Positions 25,879 to 34,465 of a stretch of 64,000 nucleotides of DNA are shown here, piece by piece. The DNA comes from Pantoea sp. At-9b (GTDB lineage: Bacteria > Pseudomonadota > Gammaproteobacteria > Enterobacterales > Enterobacteriaceae), in contig NC_014838.1 of NCBI RefSeq assembly GCF_000175935.2, positions 682,001 through 746,000 on the forward strand, written 5' to 3'. The notes below the pieces were generated by a model. The model ran no database searches, was not told the DNA's origin, and worked only from the letters and a program-made list of their open reading frames with translations. Both the position numbers and the translations under genes were made by a program. How positions within the stretch are numbered: position 1 is the first letter of the stretch; the number at the start of each line of letters is the position of its first letter.

Positions 25879-26982
25879 TTAATTCAGGGCAATACGTACC
25901 ACATCATCAGGTTGTGTGGTCGGTTTATCATGACCAGCATCTTGCTTAACGCTAACGTACAGGGCATTCCCCTCAGCACTCAGCGCCAGGCTATTGGGAT
26001 GTACCGGTAGCGCCACGCTGTTTTTCACTGCGTAAGTCGTGCCATCAATGATACTGACCGCGCCCTGATTGCGATGCGCCGCATAGATTTCATTGCGCTG
26101 CGCATTAAACAGCACGCTGAGCGTCTCAGGCACCGCAATATGATTCATCACCTTGCCGTTCTGAGTATCGATGACAAAAACACCCGCCACCTTATTATCC
26201 GCTACAAATGCCCGCTGTCCCGTGCTATCCAGGCTGATATTCATCAGCAGATGTTCCTGGCTATCGGCAACGATGCGGGTACGGGATATCACCTGATTAT
26301 GCGTGGTATCGATGGTGATAAAGTCGCCATCTGCGTTGCTGGTATAGAGACGGTGGTTGGCACTATCCAGCGCCAACCCGGTGTTCAGTTTGCCCAACCC
26401 ATGCAGCGTTTGTTTCAGGGTGAGCGTATTGCCGTCGATGACCCATAACAGGCTGTCGTCACGCCCGACGCCACTGACATAAACGGTATTGGTGTTATCA
26501 TCCACCGCCAGCTCTCGTGGCGCTGGCGGGCGTTTGTCATTGCGCTTTCCTGCTTTACCCGCTGCAGGGTGATCGCGTTTCTCTGTGTGCGGCGGTGGCG
26601 GTGTCAGTTGCACAACGCCTTTCACTGCACCGGTCTGAATATCTAACGCGATAACACAACCCTCAATGCTGCCGCCAAACCAGGCCGTCCCGGTGCGGGG
26701 ATTGATCGCCGCACCGAACGGTTTTTTGCCGGTTTTAAACGCATGAATCACCTGCAAGGTTTTCGCATCCAGCTCGTAAACCACCCCGCCCGGATCGGTT
26801 TTCCCCTGGCTGGTCGCCACCAGCACGCTATGATTGGCAGCGCTGTAAACCATCTCATAAGCGCCCAGCCCGACGGGTTTTCTCACCACCGCCGTAGCGG
26901 CGAAACCGGGAGCAGCCATCGAAGCCAGCATGACAGCAATTAACGTCTTCAGCGGAAAACGTCCATAACCCATCTTTAGCAT
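25879..26982 (-). CDS. YncE-like periplasmic beta-propeller protein
   Basis: A 367-aa exported protein with signal peptide ending near residue 28 (AAPGFA, then ATAV). The mature part is a chain of YVTN/NHL-type blades (for example AINPRTGTAWFGG, LAVDDNTNTVYVSG, LALDSANHRLYTSN, ALSAEGNALYVSV). A Pro/Lys/His-rich loop at about residues 125-155 interrupts the early blades. E. coli YncE is Fur-repressed and encoded beside a TonB receptor, and here too the gene follows a TonB-dependent receptor by 17 bp. Its molecular job is not established. Confidence 0.83.
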   Translation of the reverse strand: MLKMGYGRFPLKTLIAVMLASMAAPGFAATAVVRKPVGLGAYEMVYSAANHSVLVATSQGKTDPGGVVYELDAKTLQVIHAFKTGKKPFGAAINPRTGTAWFGGSIEGCVIALDIQTGAVKGVVQLTPPPPHTEKRDHPAAGKAGKRNDKRPPAPRELAVDDNTNTVYVSGVGRDDSLLWVIDGNTLTLKQTLHGLGKLNTGLALDSANHRLYTSNADGDFITIDTTHNQVISRTRIVADSQEHLLMNISLDSTGQRAFVADNKVAGVFVIDTQNGKVMNHIAVPETLSVLFNAQRNEIYAAHRNQGAVSIIDGTTYAVKNSVALPVHPNSLALSAEGNALYVSVKQDAGHDKPTTQPDDVVRIALN

Positions 26983-26999
26983 TATTATTTCCTCTTCTT

Positions 27000-29003
27000 T
27001 TAAAATTTATAGGTCAGGCTCAGGTTGTAACGACGGCCATCCTGGTTACCACCATAGGTGTCGCTATCAATATATTTATCCAGCAGGTTATATACGCCGG
27101 TGTTCATGCTTAATTGTTTGGTCAAGCGGAAATCAACGCCCAGATCAATTAATGAATACCCCGGGAAACCGGCAGTTTCAGAGGAACGGGAATTACCAGC
27201 ATAATGCTCGGAGGTCTTGCCGCGATAATACCATCTCACCCAGGGGCTGATACTTTCTGACAAATCATAATCCAGTCGCGTACTGATCAAATGTTTGGGT
27301 TGCTGGTTAAGTGGCTGCCCTTCATATTCACCGGAAAGCTGTTTGGTTTCGGTGTAGGTATAAGACGTATTGAGGTGCAAGTCAGGACGAATATCCCAGG
27401 CAAAGGTGGTTTCAATACCGCGCATCATCGCTTTACTGACGTTATAATAAGACGAGACAAAATCATACAGCTCGCCATTATATTCACAGCCGTAAGAACC
27501 TGCGTCCCCAGTACATAAGGTTTCTAATTCAATTTTGTTTTTAAATTTACTGTAGAAACCGGTTACACCCGCTTTGATATTCTCATGCTGCCAGTTGAGG
27601 GAAAGCTCATAGTTGGTGCTGGTTTCCGGTTTCAAATCCGGGTTACCGATACTCACGCCATCCCTTTGCCCTGAACCCGCGGAGTCAGCCCAATTCGATG
27701 CCGATTGCCGCAGTGTCGGGTTTTTATAACCACCTGAAATCCCGCCCTTCAGAGTCCATTCCGGGCTAAGGGTCCAGATTCCGTAGAGTTTAGGCGTGAT
27801 GTGGGAGCCAAATTTCTGGTTTTCATCTAGACGCAGGGAGGGAACCAGGTCGAAAGGATCGACAATCGTCCAGCGATCTTCAGCAAACAACGCCCAACTA
27901 TTACGCGTCAGTTTTGACGCGGCATCACCACTCTCGGTTTTAATAACGTTGTTGGCATCCTTAATCTCTTCGTTGAGGAACATCGCGCCAAACGAGAGAG
28001 CATGGCTGTCCCCGAGATAAAGTTTCTCGATGGTATTCAGGGTGGTATTACGACCGATAATATTGCTACTGGAATTGCTTGAATCTTCTACCTGGACATA
28101 GGAGTTGGTTTCCAGAATGCCGTAGTAGCCTTTATGGGTGATACTGTAGTCATTACGGGTGTAGGTCCGATTCGTCGTGCCACCGGAAGTGCGAGGTGTC
28201 GATAACCGATCCTGAATGGCACGTGAGACATCAAAATCAAAGATGTTGTCGTAATTGGGGGTCCAGGTGACGCCTAAAGAACCGTTCTCCAGTTTGTTTT
28301 TTGGCGAGCCGCCATCGTAATCATCTTCGTTGCGTTGCTGGAACGTACCGTCGGCTTTCATGCTCAGGGTATCTTTGATCAACGGCCCTGCCACATGTGC
28401 ACTGGTCTGATAAATGTTCCCGGAACGGCTGTGCTGCTGAAGGGTTGCAGACGTCCCCAATGAACCGTGCCAGTTATCTCCGCTGGATTTTTTGGTGATA
28501 ATATTGATCACCCCACCCATTGCGTCCGAGCCATATAAATTCGAGGCCGGGCCACGAATCACTTCAATATGGTCGATAGCTTCAATCCCGGGCAGGAATT
28601 GATAGCCGGTTACGGTGGTATCAGATTGGCTTTCCCTGACATTCACCTTTTTTCCGTCCACCAGGATTAATGTATAATCGCTGGCCATACCGCGCATGGT
28701 AATTTCTTCCGAACCCACCCCACCGGTAACATAAACACCGGGAACATCCTTCAGTACATCAATCACGCTATAATAAGCGCGTTGATGAATTTGTTTGTTA
28801 GTAATTACGGTAACGGACGCAGCAGCTTTAGTGACATCCTCATCAAAACCCGACGCCGTCACTGTCATATTTCCTTGATCATTAGCGTCAGTGGTATTGA
28901 GTGTTTCATTCGCCCTGGCGGTCGCCGTGGTGAGTAAACATAATGTTATTGCGAGAGATAATGGTGAAAGATGCATGTATCCTTTTGCAGATGTTGTTTT
29001 CAT
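27000..29003 (-). CDS. TonB-dependent catecholate siderophore receptor, CirA-like
   Basis: A 667-aa outer-membrane receptor. Signal peptide to about residue 31 (ATARA); a TonB-box-like GNMTVTAS follows. The plug domain carries ITMRGM, LILVDGKKVN and VIRGPASNLYGSDAMGGVINIITKK-type segments, and the barrel ends in a terminal Phe (LSLTYKF). Length and sequence resemble CirA (receptor for dihydroxybenzoylserine and related catechols) more than the longer FepA. The upstream esterase could process the same ligands. ATG 29003 gives a normal signal peptide with Lys; ATG 28976 has a better Shine-Dalgarno (AAAGGA) but a weak n-region. Confidence 0.88.
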   Translation of the reverse strand: MKTTSAKGYMHLSPLSLAITLCLLTTATARANETLNTTDANDQGNMTVTASGFDEDVTKAAASVTVITNKQIHQRAYYSVIDVLKDVPGVYVTGGVGSEEITMRGMASDYTLILVDGKKVNVRESQSDTTVTGYQFLPGIEAIDHIEVIRGPASNLYGSDAMGGVINIITKKSSGDNWHGSLGTSATLQQHSRSGNIYQTSAHVAGPLIKDTLSMKADGTFQQRNEDDYDGGSPKNKLENGSLGVTWTPNYDNIFDFDVSRAIQDRLSTPRTSGGTTNRTYTRNDYSITHKGYYGILETNSYVQVEDSSNSSSNIIGRNTTLNTIEKLYLGDSHALSFGAMFLNEEIKDANNVIKTESGDAASKLTRNSWALFAEDRWTIVDPFDLVPSLRLDENQKFGSHITPKLYGIWTLSPEWTLKGGISGGYKNPTLRQSASNWADSAGSGQRDGVSIGNPDLKPETSTNYELSLNWQHENIKAGVTGFYSKFKNKIELETLCTGDAGSYGCEYNGELYDFVSSYYNVSKAMMRGIETTFAWDIRPDLHLNTSYTYTETKQLSGEYEGQPLNQQPKHLISTRLDYDLSESISPWVRWYYRGKTSEHYAGNSRSSETAGFPGYSLIDLGVDFRLTKQLSMNTGVYNLLDKYIDSDTYGGNQDGRRYNLSLTYKF

Positions 29004-29115
29004 TTATTTATTCTCACGTTTATTTTATCCAATAACGATCGGGTCAAGCCTGCCACCGGCGAGACAAATCCGTGTATTAATAGACACCCTGATATATAGC
29101 GAATATTTCTTAGAT

Positions 29116-29140
29116 GCCTGTGCATCGAAAATGCACAGGC
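29116..29140. repeat. Perfect hairpin between esterase and receptor genes
   Basis: Ten-bp arms GCCTGTGCAT/ATGCACAGGC around CGAAA, 6 bp beyond the esterase stop. No strong T run follows on either strand. It may trim or protect the mRNA or weakly terminate between esterase and receptor. Confidence 0.55.
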
Positions 29141-29146
29141 GTCAAT

Positions 29147-30442
29147 TTACTTGAATAATAACGGCAACAGATTGCGCAGAGAAACGCGGATATTGCGACC
29201 ATCATGAATTTCGCCCTGTTCAACAACGGTATGCGCGTTGATACCACGTTGTTGCAGGAAGGTTTTCATTAGATCAAACGTTTGAATCAGTGGCTCATCG
29301 CTGCCCACGCTCATAAACACCAATTTCATCTGTGCATCCGCATTGAGGTCGGGGATGAGCGCACCCAGTTTATTCATATCCGGTACACGGTTCAGGTCAG
29401 GACCGGTATAGCGTGGATAGTGCAGTTTGCTGTCGATTTGCACCCCGACGCCAGGCCAGGTCGGGAAGCCACCGCTGAAGGTGGCGATAGACGCAAACAC
29501 TTTCGGGTTACGTGCGCCAGCCATAAAGCCCTGAGCACCTGGTGAAGAGAAGCCACCAATGGCGCGATGATCACGATCGGCCAGGGTACGGAAGGCTTTA
29601 TCAACAAACGGCACCACGTTATCCACGATTGCCTGCGCGGCCTCGATATAACTCGGGCTGGTTTGGTTACCGCCGCCATGGAAGCTGGAGTTACCCAATG
29701 AACTGCCACCTGGTGCATCCGGGTCCAGCACCACCACAATCATCGGTTTGATGCGTTTGTCGGCAATCATGTTGTCGAGCAGGTTGAAGATAAAGGTATC
29801 TTCATTGGCGCGGGAACCATCGTGAGCACCCCCCAACGTCAGATAGAGCACCGGATAACGATCGGTCGCGTTGAAGTAACCCGGCGGCGTATACACAGTG
29901 AAGCGTTTTTCACTGTTCATAAAGGGGACGGAGGTATAGGTGATGCTACCTCGCGCAGCGCCTTGGGCGATAAAATCATCGGCTTTTGCACCGGGGATGG
30001 CGAACTCGTCACTTCCCAGACCGTTTTGCGCTCCCCCTTTACGACCAAATTCGGCCATCGCTTTTACGCCATCGACGATAAACTGATAGTGCCAGATATC
30101 CGACGCCAGCGGACCCACAGTCGCGCTCCAGGTGCCGTCTTGACCTTTGGTCAACGCTACATGGCTGTCGCCTGCAATACCGCCCGGCCAGCCACCTTGT
30201 ACCTCGACTTTCGTGGCTTGCGGCGCGCGAATGCTAAACACCACTTTGTTATCCGGCAGCACTTTATACGGTTGCGGCGGAGGTGCCCATTTATGCGGGC
30301 CGCCCTTGCCACCATCATGCACCTGAGCGTGAGTATCATCAGCGGGTTGAGGTAGCGCAGCAACAGCCTGATGAGCGATGATTGCTGAGCAAAAAATGGC
30401 AAGTGCGCTCTTTGCTACGCCAGTTAATTTTTTATCTTTCAT
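29147..30442 (-). CDS. Exported alpha/beta-hydrolase, enterochelin-esterase-like, with N-terminal E-set domain
   Basis: A 431-aa secreted protein with signal peptide ending near residue 29 (HQAVA). Residues about 65-130 form a CBM48/E-set-like domain (VVFSIRAPQATKVEVQG, DGTWSATVGPL, WHYQFIVDG). Residues about 165-430 are an esterase-D/Fes-type hydrolase with likely triad Ser299 (GGFSSPG), Asp382 (GSDEP) and His413 (EIHDGR). The nucleophile elbow reads GFSSP rather than GxSxG. A Fur-like site lies upstream and a CirA-like receptor downstream, so hydrolysis of a catecholate siderophore in the periplasm (PfeE/IroE role) is likely; a polysaccharide ester is the alternative. Confidence 0.78.
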   Translation of the reverse strand: MKDKKLTGVAKSALAIFCSAIIAHQAVAALPQPADDTHAQVHDGGKGGPHKWAPPPQPYKVLPDNKVVFSIRAPQATKVEVQGGWPGGIAGDSHVALTKGQDGTWSATVGPLASDIWHYQFIVDGVKAMAEFGRKGGAQNGLGSDEFAIPGAKADDFIAQGAARGSITYTSVPFMNSEKRFTVYTPPGYFNATDRYPVLYLTLGGAHDGSRANEDTFIFNLLDNMIADKRIKPMIVVVLDPDAPGGSSLGNSSFHGGGNQTSPSYIEAAQAIVDNVVPFVDKAFRTLADRDHRAIGGFSSPGAQGFMAGARNPKVFASIATFSGGFPTWPGVGVQIDSKLHYPRYTGPDLNRVPDMNKLGALIPDLNADAQMKLVFMSVGSDEPLIQTFDLMKTFLQQRGINAHTVVEQGEIHDGRNIRVSLRNLLPLLFK

Positions 30443-30616
30443 CTGAATCTCTGACTCATTGTGTGGAATTAATTGATAAGCTCAGATTCGCTATATTTAT
30501 TGAACCGGTTGAAGCCGCGTTATAAATATATGCCTGACACTATTTACTGAACTTTCAATCCCAGTGCTAAATGCGCTGACAAGATAGCAGATACGACGCG
30601 TTAGGCAATCGTTGAT

Positions 30617-30635
30617 GACAATGATTATCATTTGC
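30617..30635. promoter_or_regulatory. Fur-like operator upstream of the esterase
   Basis: GACAATGATTATCATTTGC matches the 19-bp Fur consensus at 15 of 19 positions by my count, with the central AATGATTATCATT dyad. It is 175 bp upstream of the esterase start codon, implying a long leader or a distal promoter. Confidence 0.65.
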
Positions 30636-30801
30636 AATGACAAAAATTCAACTCATTGATATGTAATGGTTAACTCACTTTTATCGCGGATTTTATCGGC
30701 AGGAAATGAAATAAAAATATAAATCCATGCAAATTCTCATCGGATGATAAGTTTGTGTCAGAACTGACATAAAGCAGACATAAATAACGATCTATTTTGT
30801 T

Positions 30802-30860
30802 GCGCGATAAATCGCACCGCTACAATCTGGCACCCTTTCGTAGCGACGCGATTTATCGCG
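30802..30860. repeat. Inverted pair of the GCGATTTATCGCG palindrome family
   Basis: Copy 1 (30802-30823) contains GCGATAAATCGC-ACCGCTAC; copy 2 (30839-30860) is CGTAGCGACGCGATTTATCG followed by CG and a T run. They face each other across 15 bp and lie just beyond the 3' end of the ABC operon, where they could form a cruciform or terminator. Confidence 0.7.
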
Positions 30861-30879
30861 TGTTTTTGGCCTTATAAAT

Positions 30880-31884
30880 TCAACGCCCTTTATCACCTGC
30901 GGCAAACAGTGTTTTCTGCAGAATATCCACCAGGGTATTACAAAAAATAAACGCGCAGGCGGCAAACAGGGTTGTTCCAATTACCACCGGAAAATCACCG
31001 TCCAGCGCGGCATCAATTGCCAGACGCCCAACCCCATCCAGGCCAAACATTTTCTCGGTGACAATCGCCCCGCCCATCACCGCAGCCAGTTCCATCCCGG
31101 TAAGCACCAGTACCGGACTCATCGCCGGTTTTAAAGCATGATCAAAATACACCCGCCATTCCCGCACGCCTTTGGCACGCGCCGTGCGAATATAATCGTG
31201 ATTAAGCACCTCCAGCATACTGGCGCGAATCACCCGCTGAAAAATACCCACTTCGGCCAGTGCCAGCGTCAGCCAGGGGAGCAACAAATGACGCAACCAT
31301 TGCCAGGGGTTCTCGCTTAGCGCGACATAGCCCCCCGCCGGAAACCACTCAATACCGTGCAGTGACAGTTGATAAAACAGAAAAAAGATAATCAACATGC
31401 CACTGAGAAAGGTTGGTAAGGACAGCGCCACGTAGGAACATAGCGCCAGAGCACGATCGACAAAGCGGTCACGATAACGCGCTGCCAGCACGCCGGTAAT
31501 CAAGGAGATTATCATCCAGATCAGCAAAGACCCCAGTGCCAGTGACAGCGTCACGGCCACCTTATCCAGCACCAGTTGCGTGACCGGTGTCTGGAAGCGG
31601 AATGAATAGCCTAATGCCGGAGGCCAGTGCATCAACCCCACCGCCGTTCCCTGGATTTCCGGGCCGCGCCATAAAAAATAACGCAACTGTTGATACCAGG
31701 GATCGTCGAGATGTAACGCACGGGCAATGGCCTCAATCGCCTGTGGCGTAGCGTTACGCGGTGCCAGCATTACGGCCGGATCCTGATAAGCCACACGCGT
31801 CAAAATAAAAGCGGCAATCAGCACCAACAGCAACGTGAACAGCGCACGCAACATCGTCTGCGCTAACGAGTAGAATTTAAACAT
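30880..31884 (-). CDS. ABC importer permease, DppB/OppB type (system 2)
   Basis: A 334-aa inner-membrane permease. The N-terminal helix is followed by the long loop characteristic of DppB-type subunits, then a BPD_transp_1 core with the ATPase-coupling loop (IRTARAKGVREWRVYFDHAL). It pairs with the DppC-type permease whose stop codon overlaps its start (TGATG), and with the fused ATPase and binding protein upstream. It is the last gene of a 12-gene minus-strand operon. Peptide/nickel-family importers take peptides, glutathione or other small compounds; here an organosulfur substrate is suggested by the oxidoreductases in the operon. Confidence 0.88.
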   Translation of the reverse strand: MFKFYSLAQTMLRALFTLLLVLIAAFILTRVAYQDPAVMLAPRNATPQAIEAIARALHLDDPWYQQLRYFLWRGPEIQGTAVGLMHWPPALGYSFRFQTPVTQLVLDKVAVTLSLALGSLLIWMIISLITGVLAARYRDRFVDRALALCSYVALSLPTFLSGMLIIFFLFYQLSLHGIEWFPAGGYVALSENPWQWLRHLLLPWLTLALAEVGIFQRVIRASMLEVLNHDYIRTARAKGVREWRVYFDHALKPAMSPVLVLTGMELAAVMGGAIVTEKMFGLDGVGRLAIDAALDGDFPVVIGTTLFAACAFIFCNTLVDILQKTLFAAGDKGR

Positions 31885-32822
31885 CAGCGCCGCTCCAGGT
31901 GAGGGTCGAAAATATTACGCAATCCGCTGCTGAGGCTGTTAAATCCCAACACGGTAAAAAATAACGCCAGCGCCGGGCCGACTAAAAACCACGGCTGCAC
32001 TTGATACATCGCCGAACGCTGCACATCCGCAATCATATTGCCCAAACTGGCTAACGGTGCTGGCACCCCAACACCGAGGAAGGAGAGCGTCGCCTCTGCA
32101 ATAATATTGGTTGGCAACTGAATCGCCCAATACACTCCGACAGTGGGCAACACGGCAGGCAGGATTTCACGCCATAGAATGCGCCAGCGCGTCATACCCA
32201 TCAGCTCCGCCGCTGCAACAAATTCCTGATGGCGCAGCTGTTGCACCAGCCCACGCGTCAGGCGGGCGAAGTAACCCCAGGAGAAAAAGGTGATCACGGC
32301 AATCACCACCCATGCTGGATCCACTTTTACGCCGCCATCACTGCTGTGATTCAGGGCCAACAGGCTAAGGGCAGTGACGACAAAGGGAAATGACAACACC
32401 AGGTTGATTAACTGCTGGCAGAGCTGATCAATACGCCCGCCACGATAGCCACTCACCAATCCCACCAACAGGCCAATTACCATCGCCAGCGTGGTCGCCG
32501 GTAGCGCCACTAACAACGATATTCGGGTGCCATACAGGGTGCGCACTAACACATCTCGCCCGTTATCATCCGCACCCAGCGGAAAGGCGCGCGTCGGGCC
32601 GATCGGGATCCCCATATCGGACAAGGCGGTATCACGGAATTGTTCGGTTTCACTGTGTCCCAGCCAGACCGCAACCAGCGGCGCGCTAAATGCTGCAATG
32701 ACCACCAGCACCACGATCATCAGACCGCGGCGGGCGCTATTCTCCCGCCAGATCCGGCGCAGTAGCCCGGCAGGCTGCGTCGTCGAGGACGGCAGACTCT
32801 CCGCCATCAGATGTTGCGCCAT
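31884..32822 (-). CDS. ABC importer permease, DppC/OppC type (system 2)
   Basis: A 312-aa inner-membrane permease. ATG 32822 is chosen because GGAGG lies 7 nt upstream and it starts 2 bp after the ATPase stop; the frame is open farther but that part overlaps the ATPase gene. It shows the DppC-type N-terminal helix, the LGADDNGRDVLVRTLYGTR region and the coupling loop EFVAAAELMGMTRWRILWREI. It partners with the DppB-type permease. Confidence 0.88.
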   Translation of the reverse strand: MAQHLMAESLPSSTTQPAGLLRRIWRENSARRGLMIVVLVVIAAFSAPLVAVWLGHSETEQFRDTALSDMGIPIGPTRAFPLGADDNGRDVLVRTLYGTRISLLVALPATTLAMVIGLLVGLVSGYRGGRIDQLCQQLINLVLSFPFVVTALSLLALNHSSDGGVKVDPAWVVIAVITFFSWGYFARLTRGLVQQLRHQEFVAAAELMGMTRWRILWREILPAVLPTVGVYWAIQLPTNIIAEATLSFLGVGVPAPLASLGNMIADVQRSAMYQVQPWFLVGPALALFFTVLGFNSLSSGLRNIFDPHLERR

Positions 32823-32824
32823 AT

Positions 32825-34456
32825 TCAGACCTCCGCAGTCGCTAACGGTGACAGGCGGGACTGGCCGGGGATCGCCGCCAACAATTGTCGCGTCCACGCC
32901 TGCTGTGGGCGATTAAAAATTTGTTCACTGCTGCCCTGCTCAATGATTTCGCCATTCTGCAACACCAGCACCCGATCGCAGAGCGCGGCGACGGCAGAGA
33001 GATCATGAGAGATAAACAGCAGCGACAACGCTTGTTCACGACGCAAACGCATCATCAACTGCATGATGCGATGTTGGGTGGTGACATCCAGCGCCGACAC
33101 CGCTTCATCAGCCACAATCAGCTGCGGTTTCATTGCCAGCGCACGGGCGATGGCAACACGCTGGCGTTGCCCGCCAGATAACTGAGCGGGATAGCGCTGC
33201 GCCAGTTCAGCCGGGAGTTCAACGGTTTGCAGCAGGTCAACCACGGCTCCTTGAAGCTGCTGTGCGCTCAATGGCTGACCGCTTTCACGACGCTGCGTCA
33301 GTTGCAACGGTTCACTGAGGATTTCCACCACGCGCCGACGCGGATTGAGGCTGTTATACGGGTCCTGAAACACCATTTGCACCGCATAACGTAAGGGATG
33401 ATCGATGGCCAGCCGTTGCCCGGCTTGCTGCCATAACTGATCATTCAGTCGGATACTGCCCTGATCCGGCCCATCGAGGCCAACAACCAGCCTGCCCAGC
33501 GAGGTTTTCCCCGATCCTGACTCCCCTACCAGCCCGAGAATTTCGCCTTTATCCAGGTTAAAACTGATGCCATTCAGCACCCGCTGCGTTTGGCTAAAAA
33601 AGCCCACGCGGCGGCCAAACTGGCGTACCAGATTGTTGGCCGACAACAGGTGCGTGCCAACAACCGGTGGCTTTGCGGCGGGGGCATACTGATGCCAGCT
33701 CGCCTGCAACAGCGAACGGGTATAAGGATGTTGCGGCTGATGGAACAGCTTTGCTTTTTCGCCCTGTTCCACAATCCGCCCGTGTTGCATCACCACCACA
33801 CGATCGGCGATATCAGCCACCACCCGTAGGTCATGGCTGATAAACAACAACGCGCAGCCATGCTGTTGTTGCAGTCGTTTTAGCAGTTGCAGGATAGCCG
33901 CCTGTACCGTGACATCCAGCGCGGTGGTGGGCTCATCCGCGATAATCAGTTTCGGGTTAAGCGCGATGGCCATCGCGATCATCACGCGCTGGCGCATCCC
34001 GCCGGAAAACTGTGCCGGACGCGCATGGTAACGTTGCGCCGCCTCACGGATGCCCACCTCTTCCAGCAAAGCGATCACCCTGTGACGCAGGGCCTTGCGT
34101 GGCAGGCGTTGATGCGCCTGAATCGCCTCCTCGATCTGCTTACCGACGCTTTTTAACGGATGCAGGTTACTGAGCGGGTCCTGGGAGATATATCCCATCT
34201 GCGCCCCCCGTAGCTGGCGATATTCATCGGCCGTCAGTCCACTCAACTCACGGCCATTAAACCATCGCTCACCCGTCACCCTGGCGTTGCCAGGTAACAG
34301 GCCGAGCAGCGCCAGCAGACTCAGGCTTTTGCCCGAGCCGGATTCGCCAACGATCGCCAGCGTTTCCCCAGGTTCCACAGCGAAGCTGACCTGTTGCACC
34401 CGCGGTGGTTGGGCATCAAAGCCAACCGACAGTTGATTCACGCTCAGTAATGACAT
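32825..34456 (-). CDS. ABC importer ATPase, two fused DppD/DppF-like domains (system 2)
   Basis: A 543-aa cytoplasmic protein with two nucleotide-binding domains. Domain 1 has Walker A GESGSGKS near residue 37, signature SGGMRQR and Walker B LIIADEPT. Domain 2 has Walker A GESGSGKT near residue 315, signature LSGGQRQR and [12 protein letters not shown], where the usual EPTSALD is EAVSALD. It energises the two permeases downstream. Fusion of the D and F subunits is common (GsiA, YejF-like). It starts 9 bp after the binding-protein stop. Confidence 0.9.
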   Translation of the reverse strand: MSLLSVNQLSVGFDAQPPRVQQVSFAVEPGETLAIVGESGSGKSLSLLALLGLLPGNARVTGERWFNGRELSGLTADEYRQLRGAQMGYISQDPLSNLHPLKSVGKQIEEAIQAHQRLPRKALRHRVIALLEEVGIREAAQRYHARPAQFSGGMRQRVMIAMAIALNPKLIIADEPTTALDVTVQAAILQLLKRLQQQHGCALLFISHDLRVVADIADRVVVMQHGRIVEQGEKAKLFHQPQHPYTRSLLQASWHQYAPAAKPPVVGTHLLSANNLVRQFGRRVGFFSQTQRVLNGISFNLDKGEILGLVGESGSGKTSLGRLVVGLDGPDQGSIRLNDQLWQQAGQRLAIDHPLRYAVQMVFQDPYNSLNPRRRVVEILSEPLQLTQRRESGQPLSAQQLQGAVVDLLQTVELPAELAQRYPAQLSGGQRQRVAIARALAMKPQLIVADEAVSALDVTTQHRIMQLMMRLRREQALSLLFISHDLSAVAALCDRVLVLQNGEIIEQGSSEQIFNRPQQAWTRQLLAAIPGQSRLSPLATAEV

Positions 34457-34465
34457 GCGATCCTC

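Larger units (their letters stand above)
30443..30879. other. Gene-free interval between esterase and ABC-permease genes
   Basis: A 437-bp AT-rich interval containing the esterase upstream region, the Fur-like site at 30617-30635 and an inverted pair of the GCGATTTATCGCG palindrome at 30802-30860, which flanks the 3' end of the ABC operon. I see no coding sequence. Confidence 0.6.
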
